This document shows positions 1-8,661 of a stretch of DNA of 64,000 nt, in pieces. This stretch comes from UBA4660 sp034408895. GTDB lineage: Bacteria; Bacteroidota; Bacteroidia; Flavobacteriales_D; Sanyastnellaceae. Under the pieces are notes generated by a model. That model saw only the letters and a list, made by a program, of their open reading frames with translations, did not search any database and was not told the DNA's origin. The number at the start of each line of letters is the position of its first letter. The stretch's first letter is position 1. A program made the position numbers and the translations under genes. The stretch spans positions 20,180 to 84,179 of the forward strand of contig JAWXCI010000011.1 of NCBI GenBank assembly GCA_034408895.1, written 5' to 3'.

Positions 1-2
1 TG

Positions 3-1679
3 CAGAAATCAAGACTGATAAATAAATCGGGAAGTGTAATCTCAGAACAAACTTACTCTTATGACGAACTGGGTCGTTTGAAAACATTACATGACTTAGA
101 AAAAAATACCGCAAGAGATTGGCAGTTTGAGTATGATGCTGAACATCGCTTAACTTCTGCTAAGGAAAACAACCAAAATAATTACGAGAAATATTCTTAT
201 GATGCAAAAGGAAATATAATACAAGCCAATGAAATCAAAATAGAGATAGGCTTAATGGACGAGGTAAAGCGTCTTGGCAATAACCTTTTAGAATATGACA
301 AAGCAGGAAATTTATCGGGATTTAATGATGATAATAACAGAAAATTTAAATTCAAATTCTCAGAAAATAATACTTTAAAACATGCTCTGATTAATAATGA
401 GACATGGGAGTATTGGTACGATGGTTTAGGAAGAAGAGTTGGAAAGTCAAATGGTAATGAAGCATACAAATATTTTTGGGCAGGTGATAAATTACTATCC
501 GAAGAATATAGCAAAGCAGATTTAGTTATTAACCGCGAATATATTTATACTGACAGTAATGTTCCTGTTGCATTTATAGAGGGAAACAAAATTTATTATT
601 TTCAAAAAGATGTACGTGGAGCAATAATAAGAGTGCATGATGAAAGAGGGGAAATAGTTTGGAGTGCAAGCTACACCGCATTTGGGAAAGCAAATATTTC
701 TATTGAGAAGATTAAACAACCCTGGAGATTAGCAGGTCAATATTTTGATAATGAAACAGGGTTGCATTATAACCTTGCCCGTTATTACAGTCCTTATTTA
801 CGCAGTTTTTTATCTCTTGATCCTAAATGGATTTTGTTTGGAGCAAATAACTATAGTTATGCTGCCAATGACCCATATAATAAAATTGACACGGATGGTA
901 ACTGGCCTGAGTGGTTAAATACTAAAAATGTACTTTCTGTTGGAGCAGGTATTGTTGCAGGGGTTGCAACGGCAGCCGCAGCGGTTGCTGTTGCAGGAGC
1001 TATTGGAATATCTGCACCTGTAATTGCTGGTTCATTGGTGGCTCTTGTAATAATAGGAGCAATATCCGGTTTTGTGGCTGGCGCAACAGAATCCATTGTA
1101 AGCGATTTAATGGATCATAAAGATATATTTATTGCATGTGCTCTTAAATCTGGATTGTGGGGGGCTGCTATTGGAGCTGTATTAGGTCCAGTGCTTAAGT
1201 TAGCATCAGGGCCTCTTGGTGCTCTTGGAAGGGGAATTGGCGCAAAGATTGTAAAAATATTTCCAAGTCTTGGAAAGTGGGCAAAAGGTCTTGCACAAAA
1301 GGAAGCAAAAAAAGCCGCTGAAAAAATATTAAAAAGTGGAAGATCAAAATCTAAACTTCCAAGAGCTGTTAGTGTAGCAGTTGATAAAAAGACAGGTAAA
1401 GTTTATACTGGCGAAAGCGGTAGGGTAAAACCTCCCAGAACTGATTTGCATCCTGAATTGGAGCAAAGAATGCCTAAAGAAAGTTTGGAAAGACATTCTC
1501 CTGATAATTGTGCAGAAGTTGATGCAGCTAACGAAGCATTAAAAGATGGTGCAAAGATTGAAGATTTGGAAATCCATACGGTGAAGATTGAGAAAAATAC
1601 TGGTGTGGTTTCTGATTTTGAACCCTGCAATAATTGCCAACAAACATTTGAAGGAGTTGAAATGACAAGCAAAAAATAA
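3..1679 (+). CDS. RHS-repeat polymorphic toxin, C-terminal part, with YwqJ-like deaminase tip
   Basis: The frame is open to the left edge, so this is the 3' part of a longer gene. The first 250 codons carry YD/RHS-type repeats (for example YSYDELGRL, YWYDGLGRR). These lead into the RHS core motif RYYSPYLRSFLSLDP near base 780, after which variable toxin tips normally begin. A Gly/Ala-rich hydrophobic stretch (about 927-1090) resembles the membrane segments that precede many toxin tips. The last 90 codons have HSPDNCAEVDAA (from 1494) and EPCNNC (from 1620), the C-x-E and P-C-x-x-C zinc/catalytic arrangement of the deaminase fold, closest in my memory to the YwqJ family. It probably acts in competitor cells after export. 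The next gene begins 5 bp downstream and looks like its immunity gene. The region is clearly more AT-rich than the DNA after 2.2 kb, which suggests horizontal origin. The RHS call is firm; the deaminase family is moderate. Confidence 0.85.
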   Translation, partial: QKSRLINKSGSVISEQTYSYDELGRLKTLHDLEKNTARDWQFEYDAEHRLTSAKENNQNNYEKYSYDAKGNIIQANEIKIEIGLMDEVKRLGNNLLEYDKAGNLSGFNDDNNRKFKFKFSENNTLKHALINNETWEYWYDGLGRRVGKSNGNEAYKYFWAGDKLLSEEYSKADLVINREYIYTDSNVPVAFIEGNKIYYFQKDVRGAIIRVHDERGEIVWSASYTAFGKANISIEKIKQPWRLAGQYFDNETGLHYNLARYYSPYLRSFLSLDPKWILFGANNYSYAANDPYNKIDTDGNWPEWLNTKNVLSVGAGIVAGVATAAAAVAVAGAIGISAPVIAGSLVALVIIGAISGFVAGATESIVSDLMDHKDIFIACALKSGLWGAAIGAVLGPVLKLASGPLGALGRGIGAKIVKIFPSLGKWAKGLAQKEAKKAAEKILKSGRSKSKLPRAVSVAVDKKTGKVYTGESGRVKPPRTDLHPELEQRMPKESLERHSPDNCAEVDAANEALKDGAKIEDLEIHTVKIEKNTGVVSDFEPCNNCQQTFEGVEMTSKK

Positions 1680-1684
1680 CTAAA

Positions 1685-2140
1685 ATGGACATTGATAAAG
1701 TAAAAAATATTTTAATAAAGTCTGGTTGGAATGAAGACCACCATATTTCTACTGATATTATTCAATCAGTATATAAAAAATACGGGTTCCCTATTTTTTC
1801 CAATGTTGTTCAAATACTTGAAAAATTAGGATTCATTAAGATTATTTTTTTTAATAAAAAAAGCAACAAAGAAGATTATTTTGATTTTAATTTTGAAGAA
1901 GCATGTAAAATAGAAGCCCCAGAAAGATTAGAGGAAGAGTATAATATTAGAACTCAATCACAACTAACAGTAATCGGAACTGCTTATAGAAACTATTATA
2001 TTATAATGGTAGATGGTAAAAATCAAGTTTATATGGCATATGATTCTTTATTATTTAAGTGTGGAAACTCAATCGAGGAAGCAATTATAAATATTGTTAA
2101 TGATAATGAATTTATAGAAATTCCTTATATGGATGATTAA
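1685..2140 (+). CDS. SUKH-3-like immunity protein for the RHS toxin
   Basis: A 151-residue acidic, cytoplasmic protein with no signal peptide. The pattern fits the SUKH (SMI1/KNR4) immunity superfamily, SUKH-3 branch: an SGW motif at the N-terminus, a helix around KKYGFPIF, a VVQILEKLGF helix, and a late SIEEAI helix before the terminal strand. SUKH proteins are typical neutralisers of nuclease and deaminase tips of RHS toxins. It starts 5 bp after the toxin stop and shares the same low GC, so the two were probably acquired together and are co-transcribed. The pairing is inferred from position and family, not demonstrated. Confidence 0.65.
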   Translation: MDIDKVKNILIKSGWNEDHHISTDIIQSVYKKYGFPIFSNVVQILEKLGFIKIIFFNKKSNKEDYFDFNFEEACKIEAPERLEEEYNIRTQSQLTVIGTAYRNYYIIMVDGKNQVYMAYDSLLFKCGNSIEEAIINIVNDNEFIEIPYMDD

Positions 2141-2213
2141 ATATGAAACTTAAAGTTAAAATATTATATCGATAATGAATAGGTTTTAAAATGAAATAAT
2201 GTAAGATATAGTA

Positions 2214-2831
2214 ATGTTAGGTCAAAATCAAGATCAGCTCAGCCACACCTACTCCATCCTCGATGCAGCCCGCATCTTTGGTGAGTTAGATACTGCCCAA
2301 CAGTTGCAAACAAATTTTTTGAGTTTGTATATGGGGCAGAGTGAGGAGTTGCTGAGTTCCGTTGCACCTTATTTATTTGCTTACCAACCCGATTCAGAAT
2401 TTGGAAAATGGTTATTAGAAAAAGGCTGGGGAAATTCGTGGGGCATGTTTGTGGAGACTACAGTTTCGTTAGAAGATTTAAGAAAACACTTTCGCAAATT
2501 CTTATTGGTAAAAACCGAAGATGGCAAAGAATTATATTTCCGTTTTTATGATCCGCGGGTGCTGCGCATTTTTCTTCCGACATGTGACAAAGCACAAGTC
2601 AAGGAATTTTTCGGGCCGGTAAAACAATTCATGCTCGAGGACGAAGACCCGGCTTTTGCTCTTAGGTACTGGCTTGAGAATTTTGAGTTGAAGAGCGCAC
2701 GATTTGAAGCTAAGGAGGGGGACCTGATGAGAACTGAATCAAAGGTGGCCAATGGAGAAAAATCCATTGCCGATCAAAAAAAGGAACCTGCACAAAACAC
2801 TTCTTCAAATTCCAATTCATGGATAGACTGA
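2214..2831 (+). CDS. DUF4123 domain protein (effector adaptor/chaperone type)
   Basis: A 205-residue protein. Residues about 12-140 match the DUF4123 pattern: a YSILDAAR start, an APYLFAY strand, KGWGNSWGMF, a helix with LRKHFRKFL, and the hallmark LYFRFYDPRVLRIFLP. DUF4123 proteins are best known as adaptors that load effectors onto VgrG spikes of type VI secretion systems. The last 45 residues are polar and variable (KKEPAQNTSSNSNS) and may be disordered. No VgrG or sheath gene is in the window. Its position after an RHS toxin/immunity pair fits an effector-delivery role. GC content is visibly higher than in the toxin genes just upstream, so it need not share their history. Confidence 0.75.
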   Translation: MLGQNQDQLSHTYSILDAARIFGELDTAQQLQTNFLSLYMGQSEELLSSVAPYLFAYQPDSEFGKWLLEKGWGNSWGMFVETTVSLEDLRKHFRKFLLVKTEDGKELYFRFYDPRVLRIFLPTCDKAQVKEFFGPVKQFMLEDEDPAFALRYWLENFELKSARFEAKEGDLMRTESKVANGEKSIADQKKEPAQNTSSNSNSWID

Positions 2832-2999
2832 AGGGGTTCTATAAGTTTTACCGGATTTACGCGATTTTCCTGATTCAAATAATTGCTGATAAAAAATATC
2901 CGGGAATCAATTTTTCTGCACGGAAACGCGCAGAACCACCGGGAAGGGCTTACGTTTGAACCGACCTAAACTTCTGTATGGAACTAAAACCGTGTCAGA

Positions 3000-4211
3000 A
3001 TGAATCAAACTTTACCATTCAAAATGAAGATTCAGGGAAGCCAATTCCCAAAAAATGCTTGCGCCTTTAGTCGCATAGCATATCAGAAAATCATCCCGTT
3101 CATTTTTCTTATAGCATTTTCGTTCTCACCTTGGCTTTGCCAATGCCAAACCAACCGCGCTCTGCTCATTGGCATTAACAACTATCAAAAACCCGACAGT
3201 GCAGTTCATTTAAAAACACGGAGCCAGGAAATCACAAACCTACTCGGTTGTGAAAATGATGTAATGGTCATGGATCAAATTCTCCAGGCAAGGTTTGGTT
3301 TTGAAGCCTCCAATATTTCCTGGTTGCTGAACCATGAAGCCACGCACGATGCAATTTTGATTGCACTTAACGAACAACTGCAAGTGGCAAATTCCGGGGA
3401 TGTGTTTTTCTTTCTCTTTTCAGGGCACGGAAGTCAAATCAGGAATCCGCTTTCCATCGAGCCAGACAAAAAAGATGAAACCATTGTGCCGGCCGATGGC
3501 ATCTATGCGGGCAAACTAATTCGCGATAAAGAACTCGCCAACCTCTTCCAGCAATTTATTGACAAGGGTGTAACGGTTACAGCGATTTTCGAATGTTGCC
3601 ACAGTGGTTCCATGGCTCGAGGTGTTAGTACCGGCATCAAGATGCTCGCTACAGGAGATGAGGTGATTCAGGATGATAGGACTTACCCACAACCTGAAAA
3701 AAACGGTGCACTGATAATAAGCGCAGCGCAGGATTTTGAAGTTGCACAGGAATACAGATTCGGTGACCAAACCGTGCATGGTTCGTTCCTGAAATGTATG
3801 GCCGATGTGATTGCCGGATCACCAACGGAATTGAATATCATGGAATGTGAGCGCCTTTTGAATGTTACACAGAGTAGCGAGTTCTTTCAGGTAGTCATTC
3901 ATTTTCTGGTTACTCATAACGTGGAATATTTCTTCTTCGGGTTCTCTTTTTTGCCAATCACCAAAGCGCTGCTGAATGAGTTGGAAGGGAATTTCAAGAA
4001 GAGGCACGTTGGTTTTGGTATTCGTCTTTTGTCGCCTGGTGCGTATCCAGAAACGTCCACCTTCATGATGAATATGTTTCATCCTCAATCCTTTCAGATC
4101 AATGTATGCAAGACCCGTAAAGCAGCTAAAGATGAAATGGTCGCGCACCCGGCACAATCTTTCCGATTCAATCGGTTGGCGAAGCATGCGATCAATTTCC
4201 TGCTCGGTTAG
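3000..4211 (+). CDS. Caspase-family (metacaspase-like) protease, C-terminus replaced by antisense integrase sequence
   Basis: Residues about 31-49 form a signal peptide or membrane anchor. The caspase p20 domain starts at RALLIGINNY (53-62). The catalytic dyad is visible: His143 in SGHGSQ and the Cys pair 199-200 in ECCHSGS. Further family blocks are DETIVPAD (159-166) and ALIISAAQ. Native caspase sequence ends at about codon 278 (base 3834). Beyond that the reading frame runs, by chance, through the complementary strand of the truncated integrase as far as 4211, so the last 125 residues are not caspase. The catalytic core is complete and may fold, but the gene has lost its original 3' end. 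Neighbours (RHS toxin, DUF4123) suggest an accessory conflict island. Confidence 0.8.
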   Translation: MNQTLPFKMKIQGSQFPKNACAFSRIAYQKIIPFIFLIAFSFSPWLCQCQTNRALLIGINNYQKPDSAVHLKTRSQEITNLLGCENDVMVMDQILQARFGFEASNISWLLNHEATHDAILIALNEQLQVANSGDVFFFLFSGHGSQIRNPLSIEPDKKDETIVPADGIYAGKLIRDKELANLFQQFIDKGVTVTAIFECCHSGSMARGVSTGIKMLATGDEVIQDDRTYPQPEKNGALIISAAQDFEVAQEYRFGDQTVHGSFLKCMADVIAGSPTELNIMECERLLNVTQSSEFFQVVIHFLVTHNVEYFFFGFSFLPITKALLNELEGNFKKRHVGFGIRLLSPGAYPETSTFMMNMFHPQSFQINVCKTRKAAKDEMVAHPAQSFRFNRLAKHAINFLLG

Positions 4212-4886
4212 ATATGGTCTTACAACTTCTTGAAGACTGATCTTGAATTGGGCAAAGGGGTCGTGCCGGATATATCCATGAGCCAACCCATTTTTGAAAA
4301 CCGTCTTTACAGTTTGCAAATACTTCATTGATGTGTTGTGGCAACAACCATGACCCCTGAGATAAACTTCAAAGTCCTCGATGAAAGTGAGGCTGAGTTT
4401 ATCAAATCGAATGTCTTTTGTCTGGAAGTTTGACTGAATGAGGTTCTGGAGGTGGATTTTGCACCTGGAGTATTTCTGGATAGTTGCCGGGCTATTATTT
4501 TGACCGGACAACGTCAGCTTACGCTTGATAATCCTATCAAACAGTTCGAGGAACATTGGTTCACCGGACGAGTTGTGATTGCTATCAATAAGTCGCTCCC
4601 GGGTAACGGAAAGATCAGGAGCCATCCCGCGCTGAATCATGTCCATGTAAATGGAGAGTGCCCGCTGTCGGTATTGACTCATTACTGAATCAAGGAATGC
4701 CTGATCAAAGTGCTTGCCTCTGAGTCGCTGGTTTCTGTTGTCCCAGTGATTAGGGTCAATGTCATGCTTCAGCGAAATAAGTATTGTCCTTTCGCCAATG
4801 GAAGCACGCATATATAATGTGTGAAGTTCGGGGTGCCCGGTCTTCCTTTTGAGAATGAAGTTTAAAACGATTGGCTTTATATGCAT
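3819..4886 (-). pseudogene. Tyrosine recombinase/integrase, truncated before the catalytic C-terminus
   Basis: This is a Bacteroidota-type tyrosine integrase: an N-terminal Arm-DNA-binding region (about 1-90), a SAM-like core-binding domain (about 110-200, with FEVYLRGHGC), and the start of the catalytic domain with CFTGLAYIDLKGLR. Many relatives carry an Ala or Ser instead of the first catalytic Arg in this box, so that alone is not a defect. The protein runs normally to LTFHD, where the next residues should be the R-H-x-x-A/S box. Instead it becomes IQFRW and stops, inside the caspase gene. The second Arg, the His and the nucleophilic Tyr are missing, so it cannot recombine. It lies about 290 bp from the 3' end of tRNA-Ser, the usual position of an integrase that used that tRNA as attachment site. 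Confidence 0.85.
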
Positions 4887-5107
4887 GGCGTTATGGTTTG
4901 CAAACCTCGGCCACTGGGAATGACTGTGCTAGCGAATAGGTGCGACAATCCGCGAAGGATTCAGACCTTTGATTCGCTTGTGAAAGTTGGAGGTAAGCAG
5001 CTTGAAAGTTTTCTAAAACTTCCTCTGTAAATCCGCTCCCAATTCGCTCCTGAACCAGGGGTATTTTTTGCTGAAATTGACGTTTTTCTTCGCAGTCATA
5101 AGAAAAG

Positions 5108-5145
5108 AAAAATCCCGTCAAACATCAGCATTGACGGGACTTTTC
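5108..5145. terminator. Bidirectional intrinsic terminator
   Basis: A perfect 9-bp stem (TCCCGTCAA at 5113-5121 with TTGACGGGA at 5131-5139) is followed by T-runs on both strands. On the minus strand it lies just downstream of tRNA-Ser and probably ends that transcript before it reaches the integrase. Confidence 0.8.
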
Positions 5146-5179
5146 AGAATTTTTCGCTTTCTTTCTAACAGGGTTCCAG

Positions 5180-5264
5180 CGGAGAGAGAGGGATTCGAAC
5201 CCCCGTTGGTATTACCCAAGCCAGTTTTCAAGACTGGTGCAATCAACCGCTCTGCCATCTCTCC
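5180..5264 (-). tRNA. tRNA-Ser(TGA)
   Basis: Read on the minus strand from 5264. The acceptor GGAGAGA pairs with TCTCTCC, the anticodon loop CTTGAAA gives anticodon TGA, and there is a long variable arm and a GGTTCGAATCC T-arm. The length of 85 nt is right for a class II serine tRNA. The discriminator is G and no CCA is encoded, as usual in Bacteroidota. The truncated integrase lies on its 3' side. Confidence 0.95.
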
Positions 5265-5268
5265 GTGG

Positions 5269-5299
5269 CAAATCTATACGAAACGGGATTTTAGACAAG
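5269..5299 (-). promoter_or_regulatory. Promoter of tRNA-Ser
   Basis: On the minus strand CTTG (5299-5296) is followed after exactly 19 bp by TAGATTTG (5276-5269). This matches the Bacteroidota consensus (TTTG, about 19 bp, TAnnTTTG), and the -7 element ends 5 bp before the tRNA 5' end. Confidence 0.7.
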
Positions 5300-5389
5300 T
5301 AAACGATTAAATGATTCATTTCTCAACGCTCAAACAAAGTCGGCAAATCATGAGGAGCGGGGCACTTCAAACAGGCAAACAGAAGAACC

Positions 5390-7258
5390 TCATCTATCCA
5401 GTTTTTCAAATACTGAATTCTTCGATTGATACTCCGGCACCATCGCTTTCAGTCTCTGCACCAGCTTTTCATTGTCCTGCGTGTCGAACAATGAGATGAG
5501 GTCTTTCACTTGTGCATTCACACTTTCAAATTCATGTTGCGTTTCCCGTGCCGCAAGAATTTTGGGATGATGTGTTGGAACAGCATTTTCTTTTTCACTC
5601 AACACTTCTTCAAAAAGCTTTTCCCCCGGACGAAGGCCGGTGAATTTGATTTCGATTTCCGTGTGCGGTTCAAATCCCGAAAGACGAATCATGTTTTCGG
5701 CAAGGTCTGCTATGCGCACACTTTCGCCCATATCGAACGCGAAAATTTCTCCTCCCTTTCCCATGGCACCCGCCTCCAGCACCAGCTGCACCGCTTCGGG
5801 AATAGTCATGAAGAAACGCATCACATCACGGTGGGTAACAGTTACCGGCCCTCCAGATTCAATTTGCTTTTTAAAAACAGGAATTACAGAGCCGTTGCTC
5901 CCCAGCACATTGCCAAAGCGGGTAGTGATGAACTTTGTATTAGAAACGGATGATTTCGATTGCGAATAGATTTCTGCTACACGCTTGGTTGCCCCCATCA
6001 CACTTGTGGGATTTACGGCCTTGTCTGTGCTAACGAAAACAAAAGTTTCCACACCCAGGTCGTGGGCAAGATCCACAAGATTTTTTGTGCCAAGCACGTT
6101 GGCCAGCACCGCTTCGCTTGGGTTGCTTTCCATCAACGGCACATGCTTGTAAGCGGCAGCGTGATAAACAATGTGGGGACGGAAATACTCCATCATTCTT
6201 TTCATGCGGTCGTATTGCCGCACATCGCCCATCACCATTTCGCACCAATGCAATTGACCTGAATTCTTCAATTCATTTTCCAGCTCGAACAACGGAGTTT
6301 CCGATTGATCACAGAGCACAATTTTTTTCGGACCGTAGGCTAGCAGTTGCCTCACCAATTCGCTGCCTATGCTCCCTGCGGCACCTGTCACTACCACCAC
6401 CTTGTCTTTAACCTGAGCGCGCACAGCAGTGCTGTCCAGCCTAATGGTTTCCCTTCCCAGCAAGTCTTCAATCTTAACATTCCTGATTTGTTTTGCACTC
6501 AACTCGCCACCTATCCATTGGCCAATGGGTGGAACATTGCGCACACGCACATTGTATTTAAGTGCAAGATTCACCAATTCATTTTTTCTTCCCTTGTCAA
6601 GTTTCTGGATTGCCAGAATGATTTCATCGGTTTTTCCGGATGAAAAAAATTCTTCCGCCTTGGAGGAGTGATAGATAGAAGTTCCTTCAATTTTTTTTCC
6701 GCTTTTGCCCACATCGTCATCCAGAAATGCCACCACATAAACACCGCTTTTTCGGTCGCGATCAAGGGAGCGTTTGGTAATGATGCCCGCCTCACCAGCA
6801 CCGAAAATCACAACGCGCGTTTTCGCCTTTGCCGGAGTTTTTAGTTCCAAGTACAACACTTTTATTGTGATACGGCTCACCACCATCACCACCAGCGAAA
6901 TGAGATACTCGACAATGATGATGGAGTTCGGTATGAAAAAAGTTTCATCTGCAAAATGGTAACGCACCTGGTTCAGTCCAGCAAACAGCAAACTGCCCGT
7001 AGTGAGTACCAGGAAAATCCTCAGCGTATCCTGTGTGCTGGTAAATCGAATGATGCCCGCATAGGTCTTCCCGATTAAAAAGGAAAGTGCACGTACTGCA
7101 ATAAAAATGGGGAAGAAGGCTTTGGCCAATTGAATTTCCAATGCGGGAACATGGAACTCAAACCTTACCAGGTAAGCACCCATGAATGCTATCACACAAA
7201 TGACAACATCTATCAAAAAAATAATCCAGCGGGGGGTGTTTCTTGCAGGAAAAAACAT
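5390..7258 (-). CDS. Membrane nucleoside-diphosphate-sugar epimerase/dehydratase (CapD/WbpM/FlaA1 type)
   Basis: A 622-residue protein. Four hydrophobic helices occupy roughly the first 125 residues. They are followed by a CoA-binding-like Rossmann region (VVIFGAGEAG, about residue 150) and then the extended SDR catalytic domain starting VVTGAAGSIGSE (about residue 290). The catalytic block STDKAVNPTSVMGATKR has the Met-x-x-x-Lys form used by this subfamily in place of Tyr-x-x-x-Lys. These enzymes make 4-keto-6-deoxy sugars from UDP-GlcNAc for capsule, O-antigen or glycoprotein synthesis. The length is normal for the family (about 600-660). It is transcribed away from tRNA-Ser. The exact sugar product cannot be told from sequence. 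Confidence 0.9.
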   Translation of the reverse strand: MFFPARNTPRWIIFLIDVVICVIAFMGAYLVRFEFHVPALEIQLAKAFFPIFIAVRALSFLIGKTYAGIIRFTSTQDTLRIFLVLTTGSLLFAGLNQVRYHFADETFFIPNSIIIVEYLISLVVMVVSRITIKVLYLELKTPAKAKTRVVIFGAGEAGIITKRSLDRDRKSGVYVVAFLDDDVGKSGKKIEGTSIYHSSKAEEFFSSGKTDEIILAIQKLDKGRKNELVNLALKYNVRVRNVPPIGQWIGGELSAKQIRNVKIEDLLGRETIRLDSTAVRAQVKDKVVVVTGAAGSIGSELVRQLLAYGPKKIVLCDQSETPLFELENELKNSGQLHWCEMVMGDVRQYDRMKRMMEYFRPHIVYHAAAYKHVPLMESNPSEAVLANVLGTKNLVDLAHDLGVETFVFVSTDKAVNPTSVMGATKRVAEIYSQSKSSVSNTKFITTRFGNVLGSNGSVIPVFKKQIESGGPVTVTHRDVMRFFMTIPEAVQLVLEAGAMGKGGEIFAFDMGESVRIADLAENMIRLSGFEPHTEIEIKFTGLRPGEKLFEEVLSEKENAVPTHHPKILAARETQHEFESVNAQVKDLISLFDTQDNEKLVQRLKAMVPEYQSKNSVFEKLDR

Positions 7259-7292
7259 GAGGTGCGAAACTAATCACACGTTCTGAAGTTCG

Positions 7293-8024
7293 CTATCCCT
7301 CAAACGAAATGGAAAAAATAAACGTACGGGTGCGGAGTTTTGAAAGGGGTGCCGAGAATTGATGATCCTCGTGCAGTAGTACATCTGGCAGCCCAAATGC
7401 AGTTTTCATTTCAATGGCAAACTTGAAATACTCCAGAAAAAAGTCGAATCCTCCGCCTGCATCAATGGAATAATCACGGTCCTGTAGTTTTATGATAATG
7501 TCGCTGGCCACATCATTATTCACGTCTTTTTGTGTTTGCATATCGAGGCCATACTTTCCACCTACCAATGCATAAGCAGCAAAATTTCCTACGCGGTTGG
7601 TGCGCAGTTTCAGAATCAACGGAAATTCCAGCCAAACTGATTCAGTTCTTTTCAGAAAGGTTTGTGTGCCTCCGTCTGCTTTATGAAAACGGTATTCAAG
7701 TCCCCTGTCTTGAAACGAGAGCGTGGGAATAAACCGGAAACTCACATTCTTATTCAAGTTTAAAGAGGCGAGCATGCCCAGGTTGAATCCTGCCTGGGGA
7801 ACATTGGCAACACTCAGCAACGAATCGTTAAAAGTGTAGTCCGGTTTTAAATCCAAGAAGAAGGATGACGTGTTCCATGAAAGAAGGAAACCAAAGTGAT
7901 AGGGTTTGCTATCGAAGTACGCCAGGTTTTTCTGGCCTCGAATTCTCTTCTGTGCCATTACACCATCAGAAAAGATAACAAGACCCAACAGGAGAAGAAT
8001 GGAATATCTTAATAGCAGTTTCAT
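7293..8024 (-). CDS. porT: PorT-like outer-membrane beta-barrel protein of the type IX secretion system
   Basis: A 243-residue protein when started at the ATG at 8024, which gives a clean signal peptide (MKLLLRYSILLLLGLVIF, cleaved after GVMA). An upstream ATG at 8051 only adds nine hydrophilic residues. The mature protein starts with a QKRIRGQKNLAYFDSKPYHFGF-type block characteristic of PorT and is otherwise built of alternating aromatic beta-strands ending in SISFEG, a typical barrel end. PorT is needed for assembly of the T9SS that exports proteins with C-terminal sorting domains. Such cargo is present in this window at 47.2-48.2 kb and 57.2-59.4 kb. Confidence 0.75.
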   Translation of the reverse strand: MKLLLRYSILLLLGLVIFSDGVMAQKRIRGQKNLAYFDSKPYHFGFLLSWNTSSFFLDLKPDYTFNDSLLSVANVPQAGFNLGMLASLNLNKNVSFRFIPTLSFQDRGLEYRFHKADGGTQTFLKRTESVWLEFPLILKLRTNRVGNFAAYALVGGKYGLDMQTQKDVNNDVASDIIIKLQDRDYSIDAGGGFDFFLEYFKFAIEMKTAFGLPDVLLHEDHQFSAPLSKLRTRTFIFSISFEG

Positions 8025-8067
8025 CTGTGTACGGTTGTAAAAATAGCCCAACTAAATCCTCTGCCTT

Positions 8068-8661
8068 TTATTGCCCGGGCGAAGTTTTCCCATTTATTTT
8101 GTGATCAGCATCAGCCCCTGTGCGCAGCACAGTGCGCCACAACCAGGTGCCAATTGCAGAGTAAGCAAACGCAATGATTATGAGTACAAGCAGGCCTGCA
8201 CCAGCAATAGCTTTAAGGCTGTAGATAAAATCAGCGCTGCTTTTCCAGTTGGCCATAATTTGTTCGCGGCTCATATCCCTGAACATTGCATTTTCTGTTT
8301 TGGCCTTCATCAGTTCTTCATCGGTATCAAGACTTGATATTATTTCTTGGTACTTACTGTTTCTGGTTGTTTCCAATTCATAACTAAACGCGGAGTAATA
8401 GAAAATGAGCAAGACCATCATGGGCAGGATATATTTCAAAGCGCCTTTCACGCACAGCCGGAAATCATCCAGAAAAGTGGAGGTGGATTTTATCTTGAGG
8501 GTTCCATAAAGCGAAACAAGAATGATTATGAGAATGATTGCAAGATTGGTGAAAATGCCGATGGTTTTTCCCCTTTCATAATTGAAATCCACTGAGTACC
8601 CACCAGCTATGCGGATACCTAACCAAAGCACGGCAAGTAAATAAGGGAGGTAACGAATCAC
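8068..8661 (-). CDS. DUF4199-like four-helix membrane protein
   Basis: A 197-residue integral membrane protein with four predicted transmembrane helices. Two are N-terminal ([18 protein letters not shown] and [15 protein letters not shown]), one is central ([13 protein letters not shown]) and one is C-terminal ([17 protein letters not shown]). The helices are separated by a charged loop with a [11 protein letters not shown] motif, the plan of DUF4199. The open frame extends back to 8775 inside rho. I chose the GTG at 8661 because it overlaps the rho stop as GTGA and removes an implausible Arg/Gly-rich extension, so translation is probably coupled to rho. No function is established for the family. 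Confidence 0.7.
   Translation of the reverse strand: MIRYLPYLLAVLWLGIRIAGGYSVDFNYERGKTIGIFTNLAIILIIILVSLYGTLKIKSTSTFLDDFRLCVKGALKYILPMMVLLIFYYSAFSYELETTRNSKYQEIISSLDTDEELMKAKTENAMFRDMSREQIMANWKSSADFIYSLKAIAGAGLLVLIIIAFAYSAIGTWLWRTVLRTGADADHKINGKTSPGQ

Noticed and set aside
3835..4211. C-terminal domain of the caspase
   Set aside because: This stretch is the antisense of the integrase catalytic domain, so it is accidental read-through.
4891..5121. 76-codon frame upstream of the integrase
   Set aside because: It runs through the terminator hairpin and has no recognisable pattern.
5960..6411. Overlapping plus-strand frames of about 100 codons
   Set aside because: They are antisense shadows of the CapD-like gene.
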